In this document: in pieces, positions 1 to 12,705 of the stretch
How the letters are laid out: every line of letters starts with the position of its first letter
Numbering within the stretch: the stretch's first letter is position 1
Source of the DNA: Thamnocephalis sphaerospora
Lineage: Eukaryota; Zoopagomycota; Zoopagomycetes; Zoopagales; Sigmoideomycetaceae
DNA: 64,000 nt
Direction of reading: 5' to 3'
NCBI GenBank assembly: GCA_003614735.1
Contig: KZ992437.1
Span: forward strand, 1 to 64,000
The notes under the pieces: model-generated
Told to the model about the DNA's origin: nothing
What the model saw: the letters and a program-made list of their open reading frames with translations, nothing else
Database searches by the model: none
Program-made: the position numbers and the translations under genes

Positions 1-2743
1 GCGTAGAGAGCCTGCTCTGTCCGAGTTGGGTGGAGGAAGCGGATGTGACGTTGCAGTGGGTAGAGGTTGTGGTGAGGTGATGTGGAAGTTTGGAGCAGTG
101 TACGCACCGGTAGACTTTATACGCCGATGCAATGGCCGCGGAGACGGCATGTAGGCGAATGATCCTCCTGTATGCAATCACAGGCTGTGCGATTTGAGAC
201 TGGTATCCGTTTCTTGTGTATGCCACTCAAGGGCGTCACTGACACGACTGGTTCCACCGGCGTTGCAGCACTTGGCGAACGCAAATTGCGCCCAAGCAGA
301 GTGGAGGCCTTTCTGCGCTGTGCATACCGGATAGCAGTAGCACCTATCCTGTCTGCATGCTATAGGCCTTTTGTGACTATTTGAGGATGTAGCACTGGTG
401 CATCACAAAGCACGCAGCGGCAAAGTGACGCGCCAGTTGGGACTTGTCATAGCCGCGATAGCATCAGACCGTAATACTATTATCATTCCAACGCCTGACC
501 AGGCTATGTGTCTGCGTCAAACATCAGATGTGTTAGGGTTTGCTATGCCGTATATTGCTCCGGCTTGTCATGTGCCAGTTGCATGCATTGGCGATTAAGC
601 CACGATGCCCTATTGCTAGCCTCTGCCTGTCATGATAAACATCACCAGTAGCAGGCGATTGCCGTACGTTGCTCATCTCATAGGGTACTGCATCTGCTAT
701 ATATAGTATGCCATCTGACACACTCCGGTGGCACTTGAGCCTGGTGTTTTGTGCAGTGACGCCTCGCTATGGACGATGAGTGGGGCGCTGTAGCCGTGTT
801 TGCTACTGTGTCGGAGAACATGGCCCATAGCTTTGTGTCTGCCGCGATATCCGTACAGCTCTTGCCTTGTACTTGCCAATTTGGACAGTCATCGTGGCCT
901 TTCAGAGTCTATCCTGCTTGGGGCGGTATACACCTGCTTGCCATGTAGCTGAGCGTGCAGACTGTACTATTCAAGCAGAGTAGCAGTTTGTGCCAAGTGG
1001 CGTATCATTCTGCTGACACGTACTCTTCTTGCAATGGCGGATAGATGAGTGTTTGGCATGCGCGTAATTCGTGAATCTCGAGTCGCCCGGTATCTTTGCG
1101 TATTGCGCCCAGCATTCCGCCGTCCTTTATCATTCGATGCTACGCCATCGGCCGTGACAATTGCCAGCATTACCGCGCACGAGTTTACGCAGACACGATC
1201 GGAGCAAGGGTGTGAATGCGGATGTTTATCTATACAATAGTCTGCGATGCCAAGTTTTTCGTAACATGCTGGCTGGCTAAGCGCTGGCGGTGGTTGATGC
1301 AGACAGGACGGACCATGCGGCAGCAGGCCGATGCACGGCAATGCTCACGCTAGTGCTGATAGCCAATACCAGCTTCTGCCAGCAGCATGCTATGCGCCTG
1401 TCTGGATAAGGTGGGGTCTGCTTGCCAAATGTAGGTCGGTGAAATACCCACTGCCATGAGAATATGGCCCGCCTAGGCCATGCGCCTTGGTTCGCAAGCC
1501 ACTGTGGCAGATGCACTATGCCTGAAACCCACCCTTTCTATGCTGGGACCGAATAAAATCTCCGCCAGAGTGTGAAGCAGGCACATGCGGGCTGGCTGCA
1601 CTCTGTCGCCTGCGTGTCGAGGCAAAGGCGGTTTCCCTGACAATCAAGTGCCGCCTTATTATTATCACCGACAAGATTAGCCTTGTGACGCTCAAGTGCC
1701 ACATTGGATGCCATGACCGAGCGAAACGAAGCGCTGCCAGCCGCGGCAACAGTGGCGAGGTGGCGCATGGGAGCAGGGCTGTTTCAGCAGAGCCTATTGG
1801 GCTCACGCGGCGACGCTTCTGGACCAGCGAGGAGCACGCCGGACGGCATGACAGGAAATAGGCCCTATGGTGACCGCGTGCGCCCGCTTGCCGCCAGTGT
1901 GCGTGAAGAGGCACGCCAGAGGCGCATGTTGCCTTGTTCTTGTGCAGCACATAGCGATGGGATTTGCGGCGTCATGCGGGTAACCAGGCGGTCTGCAGCC
2001 AGCGCCCCATGTCGCGTGGACTGGCGCCGTCTTCTACTGTAAGTGGCGCATCTTGCCGCAGCTTGCACACATGACCGCCACGGGACGATGGGGTTGTTAT
2101 CTGCTTGGCTCAGATGTCATACGCAAGTCTGTTGGCGCTGACGTCAAACGCCGGGTCCTGCTGTCACCGGCGGACTGGCAGTAGGCGCACACGGCTGTTG
2201 TATTTGGCGCCGTTTTGGTCGTTGCTGAGGTGTAAGCGTCGCTCGCTTTGGTGTGCTGCGGTCACCCGTGGCTTCCCGTCGGCACTTCTCTACAGCTCTT
2301 TCGCATACAATCCCCGCTTACCCCATTCCCGCGTTCCTTGGGCGCACGCAGCACCACGCCCTGCGGCTGCAAAGGCATAGACCTCACATAGCCGCTGAGG
2401 GGCATACGCCAGGCACACGTAGACGCAGAGTGGCGTTGAAGTGCATGCTTACTTCTCAGACTACTTGCGCCATATTCTAGCTGGTGGCTCGGCCGCGTGA
2501 CTCGGCCACCGTCACGGCTCCTACACGCGTGCCTTCTGTTGCTGGTATCCCACGCGCTCGCTACTTTTCTCGCTTTTACTCTCGCCCACGCCATCTCACC
2601 TGCATTCCTCCGTCTTGTGTTCAGTTCCTGCATTCAACATTGCTTATTGTCTGCGCTTACGCTATTCTCCCCAGCCACCCTTAGACTGGCGCCAACCTCG
2701 CCGCAAGGTATCCATCTGTCCGCTTATCCATCCGCTGCCCGTC
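1..2743. other. gene-poor region
   Basis: Only short, overlapping reading frames on both strands, none over about 145 codons and none with a recognisable motif or a plausible splice chain. The last 250 bases are rich in C and T on the plus strand, as expected for the promoter and leader of the gene starting at 2744. Nothing else seen. Confidence 0.6.
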
Positions 2744-5231
2744 ATGTCGCGGCCGCTCTTTCGCCCACGGCGACAAACGTCCGAACCTTCGCTCAAGGAG
2801 CGCGCCAAGCTAGCGGCCATGGCTGGCCTGAATGCGTCGCTGGCCGGCTTTGGCGTTGGCAGCAGCAAGAATGCACACAACAGCGAATGCGTGCCGCTAA
2901 CACGCGAGAACCTTGATGCCCACACGCGTCTGGTGAGTTGTGCGCAGAGGCCGAGCGAGCGAACGGCCATGGTCACTCATGGTTCTTTATGCGCAGCTGC
3001 CGCCTGTCAATCCAGAGTCCACTTTTGATCGCTGTATGCGTTACGTGCGCGAGGTGCACCAAATTGGGCAGCAGGAGATGGATTCGGCGACAGGCACGGG
3101 AACAAAGCTTCATCGAAAGCACCACAACGGTGCAGGCGAAGACGGTGACGGCGAGGCTAAAGGCAAGGGCAAGGATCTGCATTTGCGCCTGCGTCGCTGG
3201 GGCTCTGGATCGCGCAAAACGAAAAAGACAAAGGGCAGCAAGACCAAAAAGGCGAGGAACAAGCCGCCTCCGCTGCAGCTCCACGCGTCAGCACCGATGG
3301 CGCCCACACCGACAGCCAGTCGCGCGGACCATGAGGACAAGCCTGTAGATGGAACTTTGCGTGGCAACGAAAACGGTGTTATCGAAGGGGTGCCGTCGCC
3401 TGGGGCACCTGAATCGCCCACCGGAAGCCGTCCCATTATTAGTCGTCGGCACACAACGTTTCCCAGCGCCTCCTGGTCACACAACACCTGGTCACAATCC
3501 GCCTTCCGCCAGTGGAATCACTTTTGGCAGGAGTTGAAGGATGAGCTGCGCGACGCTGCACATGGTGGCGCCGATGGCCTGATGAACCTGCGACGCAAGG
3601 GCGGCGATACACGACGCTGGAATCCGTTTGCGCATGACAAAGACGCTCTGGGCCCAGTCGGCGGCTGCAACGTGACCGACGTGGAGATGACGCCCAGCGA
3701 AGCTCGACGGCGGCGGTCGGCGGACGTTATGCTTGGGCGCTCCGGTGGCAACATGCCTCTGCTAGATATGACCAGTGTCGCGCCTGTGGGCGTTTCTACT
3801 GCCGCCACCACAGCTGGTCGCCCCACCGATATCGAACAGCGCAGCACTTATCCACTGGCTATCCCTCAGCCAAGGGATGCAGCACTGTTTGGTCGTCGTC
3901 GAGACGGCGCCCAGGATAGCGACGGCAACGACTACGACGACGATGACGATGTTGTGGACGAACTAACTTCAGGACCGCTGTCGCCGCGGACCACCCAAGC
4001 AGTGTTTGGCGATTTGCCACACAGCTCACTGCCGGACAGCTCGGCTTCGGTTTCCAACCGGTATTCTAGACAGCAGCGGCACGTGTCCAGCGGCGCTGGC
4101 GTATCCCAACATACTCGACGTCTATCACAGTCCTCAAGGTCACTGGAAGGCGACGAGACGGAGCGGTCCGCATCCGATGGCACATCTTCGTCCGCGTCGT
4201 CCTCATCATCCTCATCGCCATCGTCCTCGTCGTCTTCACCGTATTCCGCAGCCCTGACCGGCTCTTTGTCTGCCGGTCCCCCACCGCAACGTACAGGCCA
4301 CTCGCGTACCGCACTGGTTGATGAGCATGATCAGCAACAGCCGGAACGAGCGGTGGGCGACTCTAGCAGCGAACGGTCGCTTTCGGCTGGGTTAGACGCT
4401 TGCGGACGCATACATGCTAGCAACGCTGGACTTGACGTTACGGCAGACTCGCATCCGACCACAGATATGGCCGAAGACATTGCGATTGCAGATGTAGCCA
4501 TGATGCACGCCAGCAGTACCGACATCTCTTCAAAGCGGCGGGGCTCTCAGCAGCGCTTGCGTCAGATGGCGCGTAAAATGGGTGGCGTGTTTCGTCGCAA
4601 GCGGCATGACCATCGACACGGCGCAGAGGGTCATGAGGATAAGAACGCTGATGGCGAGGATCAAGAAAGCAGCGAGGAAGGGTTGTCTGACGTGGAGCAG
4701 CAGCAGCAACAGCAGCAGCATGGCTGCGATGTTGAAATGCATGGGCCTGCCGATGGCACGGCGACAGCATGCGAATGCGAGCCGCGTGTATCTAGCCCGC
4801 CTCTGCCACACACGGCAACAGTCAGCTCGGGCAGGGTGGTGGGCCCTACTGGCTTGACGGCCGACAGTGGTCGTCACCTGTCCCAGGGGCGAGGTGGTAC
4901 AACCGTTGCTGCTGGAATACCAGTCACTCCGACATTGTCGAACGTGACAGAGTCAAGCCAGCGCCAACAACACCAACAGCACAGCGAACGGCCACGCTTC
5001 ACCTACCCATCGCGCCGCAACAGCACTAGCGACACCGAGAAGGCTTCGTGGCTAAGTCGCGTTGGCATCGGTATCGGCGGTAGTCAGCGCCAGCAGCACG
5101 ACAGCGCCAAGGAGGAGCGGCGTCGTGATCGCGGTCATCGTGGACACCACCACCGCGATTCTTCAGTCGGCCAGCCGCCCACACAGGCCTCCTCTGTCAG
5201 CGGAGACCAGCTGTGGGGTGTCAAGGTATAG
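2744..5231 (+). CDS. hypothetical low-complexity protein, 807 aa
   Basis: Two exons, 2744-2932 and 2997-5231, joined in phase 0 by a 64-nt GTGAGT...GCGCAG intron. I do not recognise the protein. The first ~100 residues look folded and basic (MSRPLFRPRRQ start, then a TFDRCMRYVREVHQIG stretch right after the junction). The rest is mostly disordered: Lys-rich runs near 110-140, a Trp-rich patch (PSASWSHNTWSQSAFRQWNHF) near 225, an Asp run near 385, a long Ser run near 475, a Gln run near 645 and many S/T-P and basic sites, so it resembles a phosphorylated scaffold or regulator. The start is the first ATG in frame with the intron and follows a C/T-rich leader. It is convergent with MOB1. Function unknown; the gene model is well supported by the open frame and splice signals. 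Confidence 0.7.
4184..4239 (+). repeat. TCN microsatellite encoding a serine run
   Basis: Imperfect trinucleotide tract (TCG/TCC/TCA) coding for a near-continuous Ser run in the 2744-5231 protein. Confidence 0.8.
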
Positions 5232-5742
5232 TGGGCATCGCCTGACTTGCATTTGCCACAGCGTTGTCCACTGTCGGCCGTATACTATTTCTTTCATGTT
5301 ACTCTGCGACATTATTATTATTAGTGAACAGCTTCAATCCTGCTTTGATGCCATCTACCTGTGCCTAGCAGCCACTAGGGCGTACGAGTTGCACAATAGC
5401 TTGATAGTGGGCCAGCGTTGCTGTTGACGGTCGGCCATGCAGTATGTTGCGCAACGGCACGATACGCTTATTTGTGTACTTGTTGGGTTTATTAGACTCT
5501 ATCTGTAGTGGTCGAAAGAACCAAATGTATGCTGGCTATGGTGCAGCAAGATCATGGCAAAGCACCGCAATCAAATCAGGTGCGAAAATGGACAGTGGCG
5601 GCGCGATGCTTTGAACTGAAATGAAGGTGTACATGAGAAGGCGTGGCAATGACGACACCGGCGGCCAAGTCGGTAGGGCGCAGTAGCTAGGTACAGCATA
5701 CAAAAGAATGAAAATAGTGCGGACAGGGAGCGGCAAGGCAAG
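5232..5742. other. intergenic region between convergent genes
   Basis: About 510 bases between the stops of the 2744-5231 gene and MOB1. Presumably both 3' UTRs. No gene seen. Confidence 0.6.
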
Positions 5743-7091
5743 CTAGACGGGCGTGCCAGTGAGCAGCGTAATTAGATCTGCCACTGGCCGCAGCTCCTTG
5801 GTATCAAGTAGATCAAACTCGCGAGCAAACAGCACAAAGTGCTTGAACGATGTGTTCAAGTGTGCCTCTTCGCTTAGTGCAAGAACGGCGTCAAAGTGCG
5901 CGTGGTAGATGTGGGCGTAGACCCGGAATAGGCGCTTAAAGAGAGTGCGCACAGTGGAAAGGAAAGTGCGAACGAACGGAGCGCCTGGCTGGTTTGGGAA
6001 GAGGTGTGGATCGTCGATGACTCGTCGTCCCCAGCGCATCACGTTGTCGACGTACTCTGGCGCCGAGAGAGCAACCGCACGTGGCGTGCTGTTGCTTCTA
6101 GCGATCATAGTATCATGGATGGTGGACGCATGGCCAAGCTGTGTCGTGTGTTCTGCGAGCGTGCAGGTGCCGCTGGAGGGCATGTGTCCATGCGAGCAGC
6201 CAGACCCAAGCGGCCCAGTTTCCAGCCAGCGGTACTGGTATTTATCGCCTGCTGACATGACAGGGCAGTCGCGCACAGTACAAAATTCGGTTATGGTGCT
6301 GTAGAGCAAGCTGGTCTGTGTGTAGAAATCGGCCGCTAGACACGCCAGAGCGAGCAAAGGGTTAGTGGCTCTGCAGGTGGCATTGCCTATAGAATATCTC
6401 AAAGGCCGCTGCGCTTACCGTGAACTGCAATCCACTCTCGCTTGTCTTCACCTGATGGTAGCTTGACAGCTTTTTGTAGGCAGTCGGGCCCGAGTGTAAC
6501 TTTGGCAAAGCGATAAAGCTGGTGAGCTGTCCCAGTGCTAGCCAGTTCAGTGCCACTCTCCTCGCTATCAGAGAGTGCATAGGTTCCAAAGAAGCCACTT
6601 TCATCGCGACTGCCGTTGCGGCTGCCACGGGAAGAGGAGACTGCGGATGGGAAAATACTCGCAGATGTCGGCGGAGTCAAGGTGACGGGCGATGCTGACA
6701 TGGCCAGGTCCAGTACTAGTTCAGGGTTGCTGTTGCTGGCGCAGCCATCGTTGCGAGGCTGCAGCCCAGGATGCGCCAGCGGCGGATGTGCGTGTGATAG
6801 CGTCGGCGTGGACTGCGACGCATGGCAACCGCGCTTGCTAGAATCGCGGCCAAGGCCAAACACAATGCTGGCTAGCGAACTGGCCGGACGATGAAAAGAA
6901 GTCGAAAGGTGCCGCGATGCACGACGCACCGCCGTCTCACTGCCGCTCCGGCGATGGTGTGGGCTTGCATGCTGGCGAGGTGCGAGGGTTGTCGCGCTGG
7001 CATATTCTCTAAGTGATCGCATCGTGTGCGAAGAAGGGATGAGCGACTCTTGCAAAAAGGATCGTTTGGTAACACGCGGCGATACAAGCAT
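5743..7091 (-). CDS. mob1: Mob1-type kinase activator, 421 aa
   Basis: Exons complement(6419-7091) and (5743-6335), joined in phase 1 by an 83-nt intron so that EWIAVH reads into AADFYTQ, as in the family. Mob1 proteins bind and activate NDR/LATS-type kinases (Dbf2, Sid2) in mitotic exit and septation. The Mob fold is clear: KLPSGEDKREWIAV, ITEFCT with the zinc Cys pair, CPVMSAGDKYQYRW, SAPEYVDNVM, the FKRLFRVYAHIYHAHF helix with the zinc His pair, and EEAHLNTSFKHFVLF. Two oddities: a ~180-residue Ser/Pro-rich N-terminal extension (Mob1 from animals is ~216 aa) and a ~45-residue insert between YRW and SAPEYVD. The start at 7091 is chosen because a TATA element lies ~90 bases upstream; 7020 is an alternative. 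The Mob1 rather than Mob2 assignment rests on LPSGEDKREW and the C-terminal helices. Confidence 0.92.
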
Positions 7092-7176
7092 CGTGGCCGA
7101 AGGAGAGCGAGGGCAAAGGGCACAGATAGGGATGGATGATGATGAGCTTGGGCGTGGCAGTCGGCCAGATGCGAGG

Positions 7177-7183
7177 ATATATA
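7177..7183 (-). promoter_or_regulatory. TATA box of mob1
   Basis: TATATAT on the minus strand, 86-92 bases upstream of the chosen mob1 ATG. It argues against starts further upstream. Confidence 0.5.
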
Positions 7184-8572
7184 GGTAAATGAGCAGAAGA
7201 AAACAGGAAACACCGCTGTCGTAGCTCGCGTAAAGACGCAGCACATGCGTCCATCTGCATGTGTTCGGGAACATGCAGCCATGCTCGCTCGCAGAAAAGA
7301 GGCCGACAACGTGCCATTACAAAGCGGCAGGGTAAGCGAGCATGGTGGCGAAGGCGCGTGACTTTGCCCTCGAACACGCTGGTGCCAACGCATTCGCCGC
7401 TACATGGCCGGCGATGTCGGCGGCATCACACGCGCTCGCTCTCCTGGATGTTGGCGTAGAACTTACCGGGGAAAACTCATGGCGGTGCAGCGGCAGTGGA
7501 GAAAGGGTGCGTCGTTTGCCGACCACACTCCGTATTCCTGCAGAACTCTGATGGAATTCCGATGATGGCAATGCGCCAAGCGAAGGTGGTGCAATGCAGG
7601 TGGTAAGGCAGCGTTACAGATGGTGTTTTGCACTTGTCGGGGAGTTGCAGATGGCTGTAAAACAGCAGCTGCCAGCAGGAGCAATGCAGAGCACGGGTCT
7701 GTCGCTACCAAGAAGGCAGCCAGCTCACGAAAATCCGAAACACAAAAGCAAGGCCGATGCCGACTGTACAGCGATGGTGTGCAATCGCCGTATATATGGG
7801 GTGGCAGGTGGCGTGGTAGGTGGCCAGACACTACACTGTCCGCGGTTGCCGGGGAAACAGCAAGCAGCGGCACGAGGCGACAAGCACAACTGTAGGCAGG
7901 GGCGATGCGGTCGTCTGGGTGTGCGTATCGTCGCGCTGGCAGTCACCAAGCCGCTGTCGCCGCCTTCGCTGTCTTTGTCGCGGTTGCCGGTTCGGCGGCG
8001 CTCGTCGTCGGGCGTCAGCCGAGAAAAAATACTAAACCAGCAAAATAGACAGCCGCGCGGTGGCTAAAGCGGCGGGTGAAAGAGAGGAACAAAGGTGCGA
8101 GGAGGCCCGCAGCGGCTGTGGAGAAGGATGTACTGCCGATGTTGGGGGGATGACATGCACCTGACTGCAAATTGCATGCCATGCCGAAAAGAGTACTGGA
8201 GGCGTTCTTTTGGCGATAGCAGTAGTGATGGACAAATGAAAGCCCACCGTGTCCTGGGCAGTATTGGCGCCACCGCGTGCAAGGATGTACCGCTGCCCCT
8301 TTCGTCATGGTAAATGCCTAGCATTCGCATCTGCATCGACTCGGCTCCGACTCTGTCGACACACTGACGTCGGTGATGGTGACGGTGACTTTTGCCTATC
8401 ACGTGACGGTATTGGTTGAAACCGGCCGAGACGCGGACCAGACAAGTGTGCAAAGCACGCGCCGTCTTCCTTGTCTCTCTCGCTGCCACTTTTCTTCCTC
8501 CGTCTCATTTGCCTACGCTAGGCTATTATACGCCACGTTTCCGCCCAATACGGCCACTATCAGCACGCAAAC
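7184..8572. other. divergent intergenic region
   Basis: About 1.4 kb between mob1 (minus) and hob3 (plus). The open frames are short, overlapping and compositionally unlike the neighbouring genes. Likely both promoters; no gene seen. Confidence 0.5.
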
Positions 8573-9802
8573 ATGAGCTGGTACGCATGCAGAAAACGGC
8601 AGACGGCATTTCTTGGCAAATGTGCAGACATGCATGCTCACACCTTCCACTGCGATCGACCGCCACGACTATAGGGCAGGCTTTGTCAAGTCGGTGAACC
8701 GTGCCGGCACCACGGTAAGCAGGAGGCGAGCGCGTTCGGGGCTGTCGAGTACATTGGCTCATGCGCCTGTGTCGCCAGTTCATGCAACGGACCGGACACG
8801 TGGACAAGACTGTAGACCGCGAGTTTGCCGACATTGAAGATCGCTACAGAATGTGAGTGGATCTGCATGCTGCAGATGGGCCGGTTGCAGCATTGCTGAT
8901 GGACGGTTGGCCACAGGATGGAGACCAAGATGGAGAAGCTTCACAAAGACGCCAAGGGTTATTTGGATTCGCTGCGTGGTACGTATTAGCTCTGTACGGC
9001 TGTTTGCACGACAGCTAACGAATGCCGCTACGTAGCGCTAAGCAATGCGCAGTCGCATATCGCCGAAACAGTGGCCCAGTTTCTTGAGGGCGCGCAAGAC
9101 GCCCAGCTGGGTGCTGCCGCCATACGCTACAAAGCGCTGATGGCAGAGCTGGATCAGTCAGTGCGCGCGGATGTGGTAGGTTTTCGGCGGAATTTGTCAT
9201 GCTAGGGCCACCTGTTCTCACTATGGCGCGGCTCTTGTGTCCAGGATGAGCAATGCCGGCAGACGGTGCTTGACCCGATTACACGCTATTGCGCTCTCTT
9301 TCCCGAAGTGAACGAGGCGGTGCGCAAGCGGCACAACAAGCTACTGGACTACGACTCGGCACGCTCCAAGGTACGCAAGCTTGCAGAAAAGCCAAGTGAC
9401 GACCAGACCAAGATGCCCAGGGTAGGTTGGCGTAGTGCGCCTTCTCTTGTGCGAGCACAGCTACAAATGTGTGCTTACGCCAATGCGGCTATGCAGGCGG
9501 AGGCACAAATGCGCCAGGCGCAGGAGGTATACGAGGCGCTCAACACGCAGCTCACGGCAGAGCTGCCCAAGTTGGTTGATCTGCGCGTGCCCTATTTGGA
9601 TCCGTCGTTTGAAGCGTTGGTCAAACTGCAGCACCGCTTTTCCGACGAGTCACAGAAGCGCTTGCAGCAGATGCAGATGCCCTTCCCCACCGACGAAAAG
9701 GCGGTCGGCGGTTCCGAAGACTACGACGAAGCCAGCAGCAGCAACGAGCTCGATCACGTGCTACAGGAGATGCGTGAGCTGAGTATCTGTGGTCTTTCAT
9801 AG
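8573..9802 (+). CDS. hob3: BAR-domain protein Hob3/Rvs161, 268 aa
   Basis: Seven exons: 8573-8580, 8675-8714, 8779-8852, 8917-8978, 9036-9175, 9245-9421 and 9497-9802. The spliced product starts MSWAGFVKSVNRAG and continues TGHVDKTVDREF, then KGYLDSLRALSNAQ, TVLDPITRYCALFPE, LRVPYLDPSFEAL and ends MRELSICGLS. This matches Rvs161/Hob3 along its whole length (the yeast protein is 265 aa). N-BAR proteins of this type form a crescent dimer that bends membrane, act with Rvs167/Hob1 in endocytic scission and bind actin patches; Hob3 also helps Cdc42 activation in fission yeast. The first exon has only 8 coding bases, so an automatic call would miss the true start. There is no SH3 domain, as expected for this subfamily. 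Confidence 0.95.
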
Positions 9803-9835
9803 GCGACGGAGTGCTGCAGAGAACAAAGCGGCTGC

Positions 9836-9841
9836 AATAAA
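9836..9841 (+). terminator. poly(A) signal of hob3
   Basis: AATAAA 34 bases after the hob3 stop codon. Confidence 0.6.
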
Positions 9842-10080
9842 CGTGCACAACAGGCGCACAAGAATACATGTTTGATACGGGCGTTGCGCGTGTGCTGTCA
9901 TGCCTATCGCTGCTACGTCAGCTGCATTCACAATGGCCTCAATGGGAGCCCTTTTGCAGTATGCCTTTTGCAGCCTGCACCTTTCCCCAGTCACTCTCCC
10001 GTCTTTCCTGCTTGCGTACCAACCAAATATCCAGCGCACAACACACAGCTGGCCACTCGTATCTGTGGTGGCGTGCCATC

Positions 10081-12705
10081 ATGGCTTCCAAGTCAGCAAA
10101 GTCACATAACTGTGGTATCTGCTGGGATGAGTTTTCACCTCGTAACGTAGTCAACTGGGCGCAGTTTGTGACTAGCAAGCAAAATGACCCTCTAGCGCAA
10201 CGTTTACTTCGTCTTGACTGCAAGCACACGCTTTGCACTGACTGCGTGCAAGGCTATATACAAGTCGAAATCAACGCCTATGATAGCAAGTTTCCCGTCG
10301 TGTGCCCGTATGAGGCTTGCTCTGTACAAATCGCGGACCAACTGGCTAAAAAGCTGCTGACGCCGACCGAATTTGCGCGCTGGACCGCCAAAAAGAAAGA
10401 AAGCGACCCAAGAACGTTTGTAAGCAGCTAGATAATCGCTATTTGCGTACTCGTGCAATTAGTATGAACTAATTTTGCGCATAGATGTACTGTCCAAACA
10501 AACGCTGTAGTCGTTTAATTAGGACTATACTTGCAAACAACCAGCTTGTACCGTCGCCAGCCCCTTGCCCTGACTGCAATGTCACGCTCTGCCTACGCTG
10601 CAAGACCCAGTATCATGAAGGTATGCGCTGCCATTCGTCAGACAGGCTGTGTTTGTGCGTGGCGATATTTAGCTAATTAGCCATTCATGGCCGATTTAGG
10701 AATGACATGTACCAGCTATCAGAGTCTGCCGGCTAATCAGCGCGAAGGTGAAGATTGGGGTGCGCTGCTTCTAGGCGGCGAGAATATGTGGAGGCGCTGC
10801 CCCAATTGTTACAACGTGGTTGAGATTCAGAGCGGCTGCAAGCGTGTAGTATGCGCGTGCAAGACGGAATTGTAGGTTACCCATGCCGACACTGGTGCAT
10901 GGGCGCATGCTGATGTTGATGTATCCTGTTCTTTGACTCGCAGTTGCTACGGATGTGGAAAGCTTTGGGCTAGAAACCAGACTTCAGGCAAGAGAAAAGT
11001 GTGCTGCCAGGCAAGCAATCACGAATTGGTCAACAGAAAGCGTAATGTACTCCAGGCAGAGTATAACGCCAAGATGATGGCGGACATGAAGTCACCGATG
11101 GCTGGCAAGAGCGAGAATCCCATGGTTTACACTCAGAGTGCTGTCACCGCAACTAGTGATACTGATCCGTATACCCGCGTGCGCCAAATTGATTCAGATT
11201 TTGCGCAAATGTCAAAGCAAGGAAAAAAGGTCATTGGAAAATGGTTTCGCAATATGCTACGTCATCGTCGCTGTGGATACTGCAGCAAGATGTTTGTATC
11301 GCTGGAAAAATTGCACAAGCATTTAGAGACAACCACGGTGCATGGTGCTTATCAATGCTGTGGACGGCTATTCGCGGACGACCATGCGATACGCGCGCAT
11401 CAAAAAATGGAAAAATGCCAGGCAGCCATCACTGCCAAACCGATGGCACAGCCCCATGCGCAGCCGCAAGTTGTCAGTGTCAAGACTCGGCCGATCAAAC
11501 ATGCAGTGGCAAATACGGTGCTTGTAAAGTGCGGCAAAAAGTGGGCACCGGTGCTGAAAACACCGATACTGCCAGAGACAGTAGGAAAGTTGGTCAGGCT
11601 GGTTCGCAAGCAAGGTGCAGACATCAATTCGTTTATGCGACCACTAGCCAAGATGCAGTGTCCATATTGTCAAAGACAATACCGTGCGGCCGATGATATT
11701 GCACAGCATTTGAGCGCCACACCTGCCCACCAAGTATTTCTGTGCTGTGACAGCTTTTTCCCGGACAAGCAGGCTTGGGAACAACACAAGCATGCCAACC
11801 AAACCGCGCAAACAGTTAGCACTACTGTATCTACGACGGCACCGCCAGCAGCTGTACCTGCCCCTAAAACTGCCACTCCACCACAAGCATCGCCACTGGT
11901 GCCGATATCAAGTATCCCGCAACAACCGCAGCACAGCTCCAAACATGCTGCCGTGGAAAAGGAATGGGGACAGTGGCCAGATTCACCAACCAAGTCTACC
12001 ACAATTCCGCCCGTGGCTGAGCCGAACAAGCATACCGATTTAGCAGCATTTGTATCATTGTCCCGCACTGCCACTCAACCAGCAGCAGTAGCGCACACAG
12101 GCACTTCGACGATAGACTCCCGCTCAGCCGCATCTCCTGCGTCGAAAAAGCACAGCAAATTGGCGCCCAAGACATATGCAGAAATTGCCATCGCTAACAT
12201 GCCCTCATGGAATCGGAATACCTATTCAAGCACTTTGCAAACGAAGAGCAGAGAGCATACGCACACCTTGTCAGCATCAGATTGGGAAACACCAGCTTGG
12301 ACAATATCCGATTGGGAAACCACTTACACGCACCATACCGACGAGGATTATTCATTCGCAGAATGGGGCTACACTACCACGCCCAATGATGAGCAGGCTA
12401 CAGAATACTTTTGCTGTGGCACTTTCTTCGACTACAAAGACGAGCTTTGGAATCACTGGGAACACGATGATTGCATTATTATCTGCCTGCCCTCTCTCAG
12501 TCCATTGGAGGAGTATGATATTGCTGTCAAGCCATTAGTGGAACTGCTACCTCCGCAGCTGCAAGACGACTGGCAGATTCAGAACGAGTGGTGCTATCAA
12601 CGGCGGCAATGGAAGGCCAGTCGCGCAAAGTCCTCGCATACTGACAATTCTATTGTGAGCACGATACACTCACTGGGCTCCAGGCTTTGGAACCTTTTCG
12701 TATAA
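10081..12705 (+). CDS. RBR-type E3 ubiquitin ligase with C-terminal Cys/His finger modules (copy A), 802 aa
   Basis: Exons 10081-10419, 10485-10620, 10700-10871 and 10944-12705. Domains in order: RING1 from Cys11 (CGICWDEF ... CKHTLCTDC ... VVCPYEAC), an IBR from ~115 (YCPNKRCSRLI ... CPDCNVTLCLRC), RING2 from Cys192 (CPNCYNVVEIQSGC ... CACKTEFCYGCG). Cys205 sits at the catalytic Cys position that accepts ubiquitin from E2. The following residues are Lys-Arg, not the usual Asn-His. The C-terminal half carries two ~50-residue modules (CGYC..F..L..HL..H..YQCCGRLF....H, and CPYC..., ...FLCCDSFF) plus a half module near 690 (YFCCGTFF...H...H), separated by Thr/Pro/Ala-rich linkers. Copy B lies 188 bases downstream with introns at the same places. 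The RBR assignment is firm; substrate and role are unknown, and the finger half may bind nucleic acid or protein. Confidence 0.88.

Noticed and set aside
967-1950. Frames of 124 and 144 codons on the minus strand
   Set aside because: They overlap plus-strand frames, have no motif and show chance-like composition.
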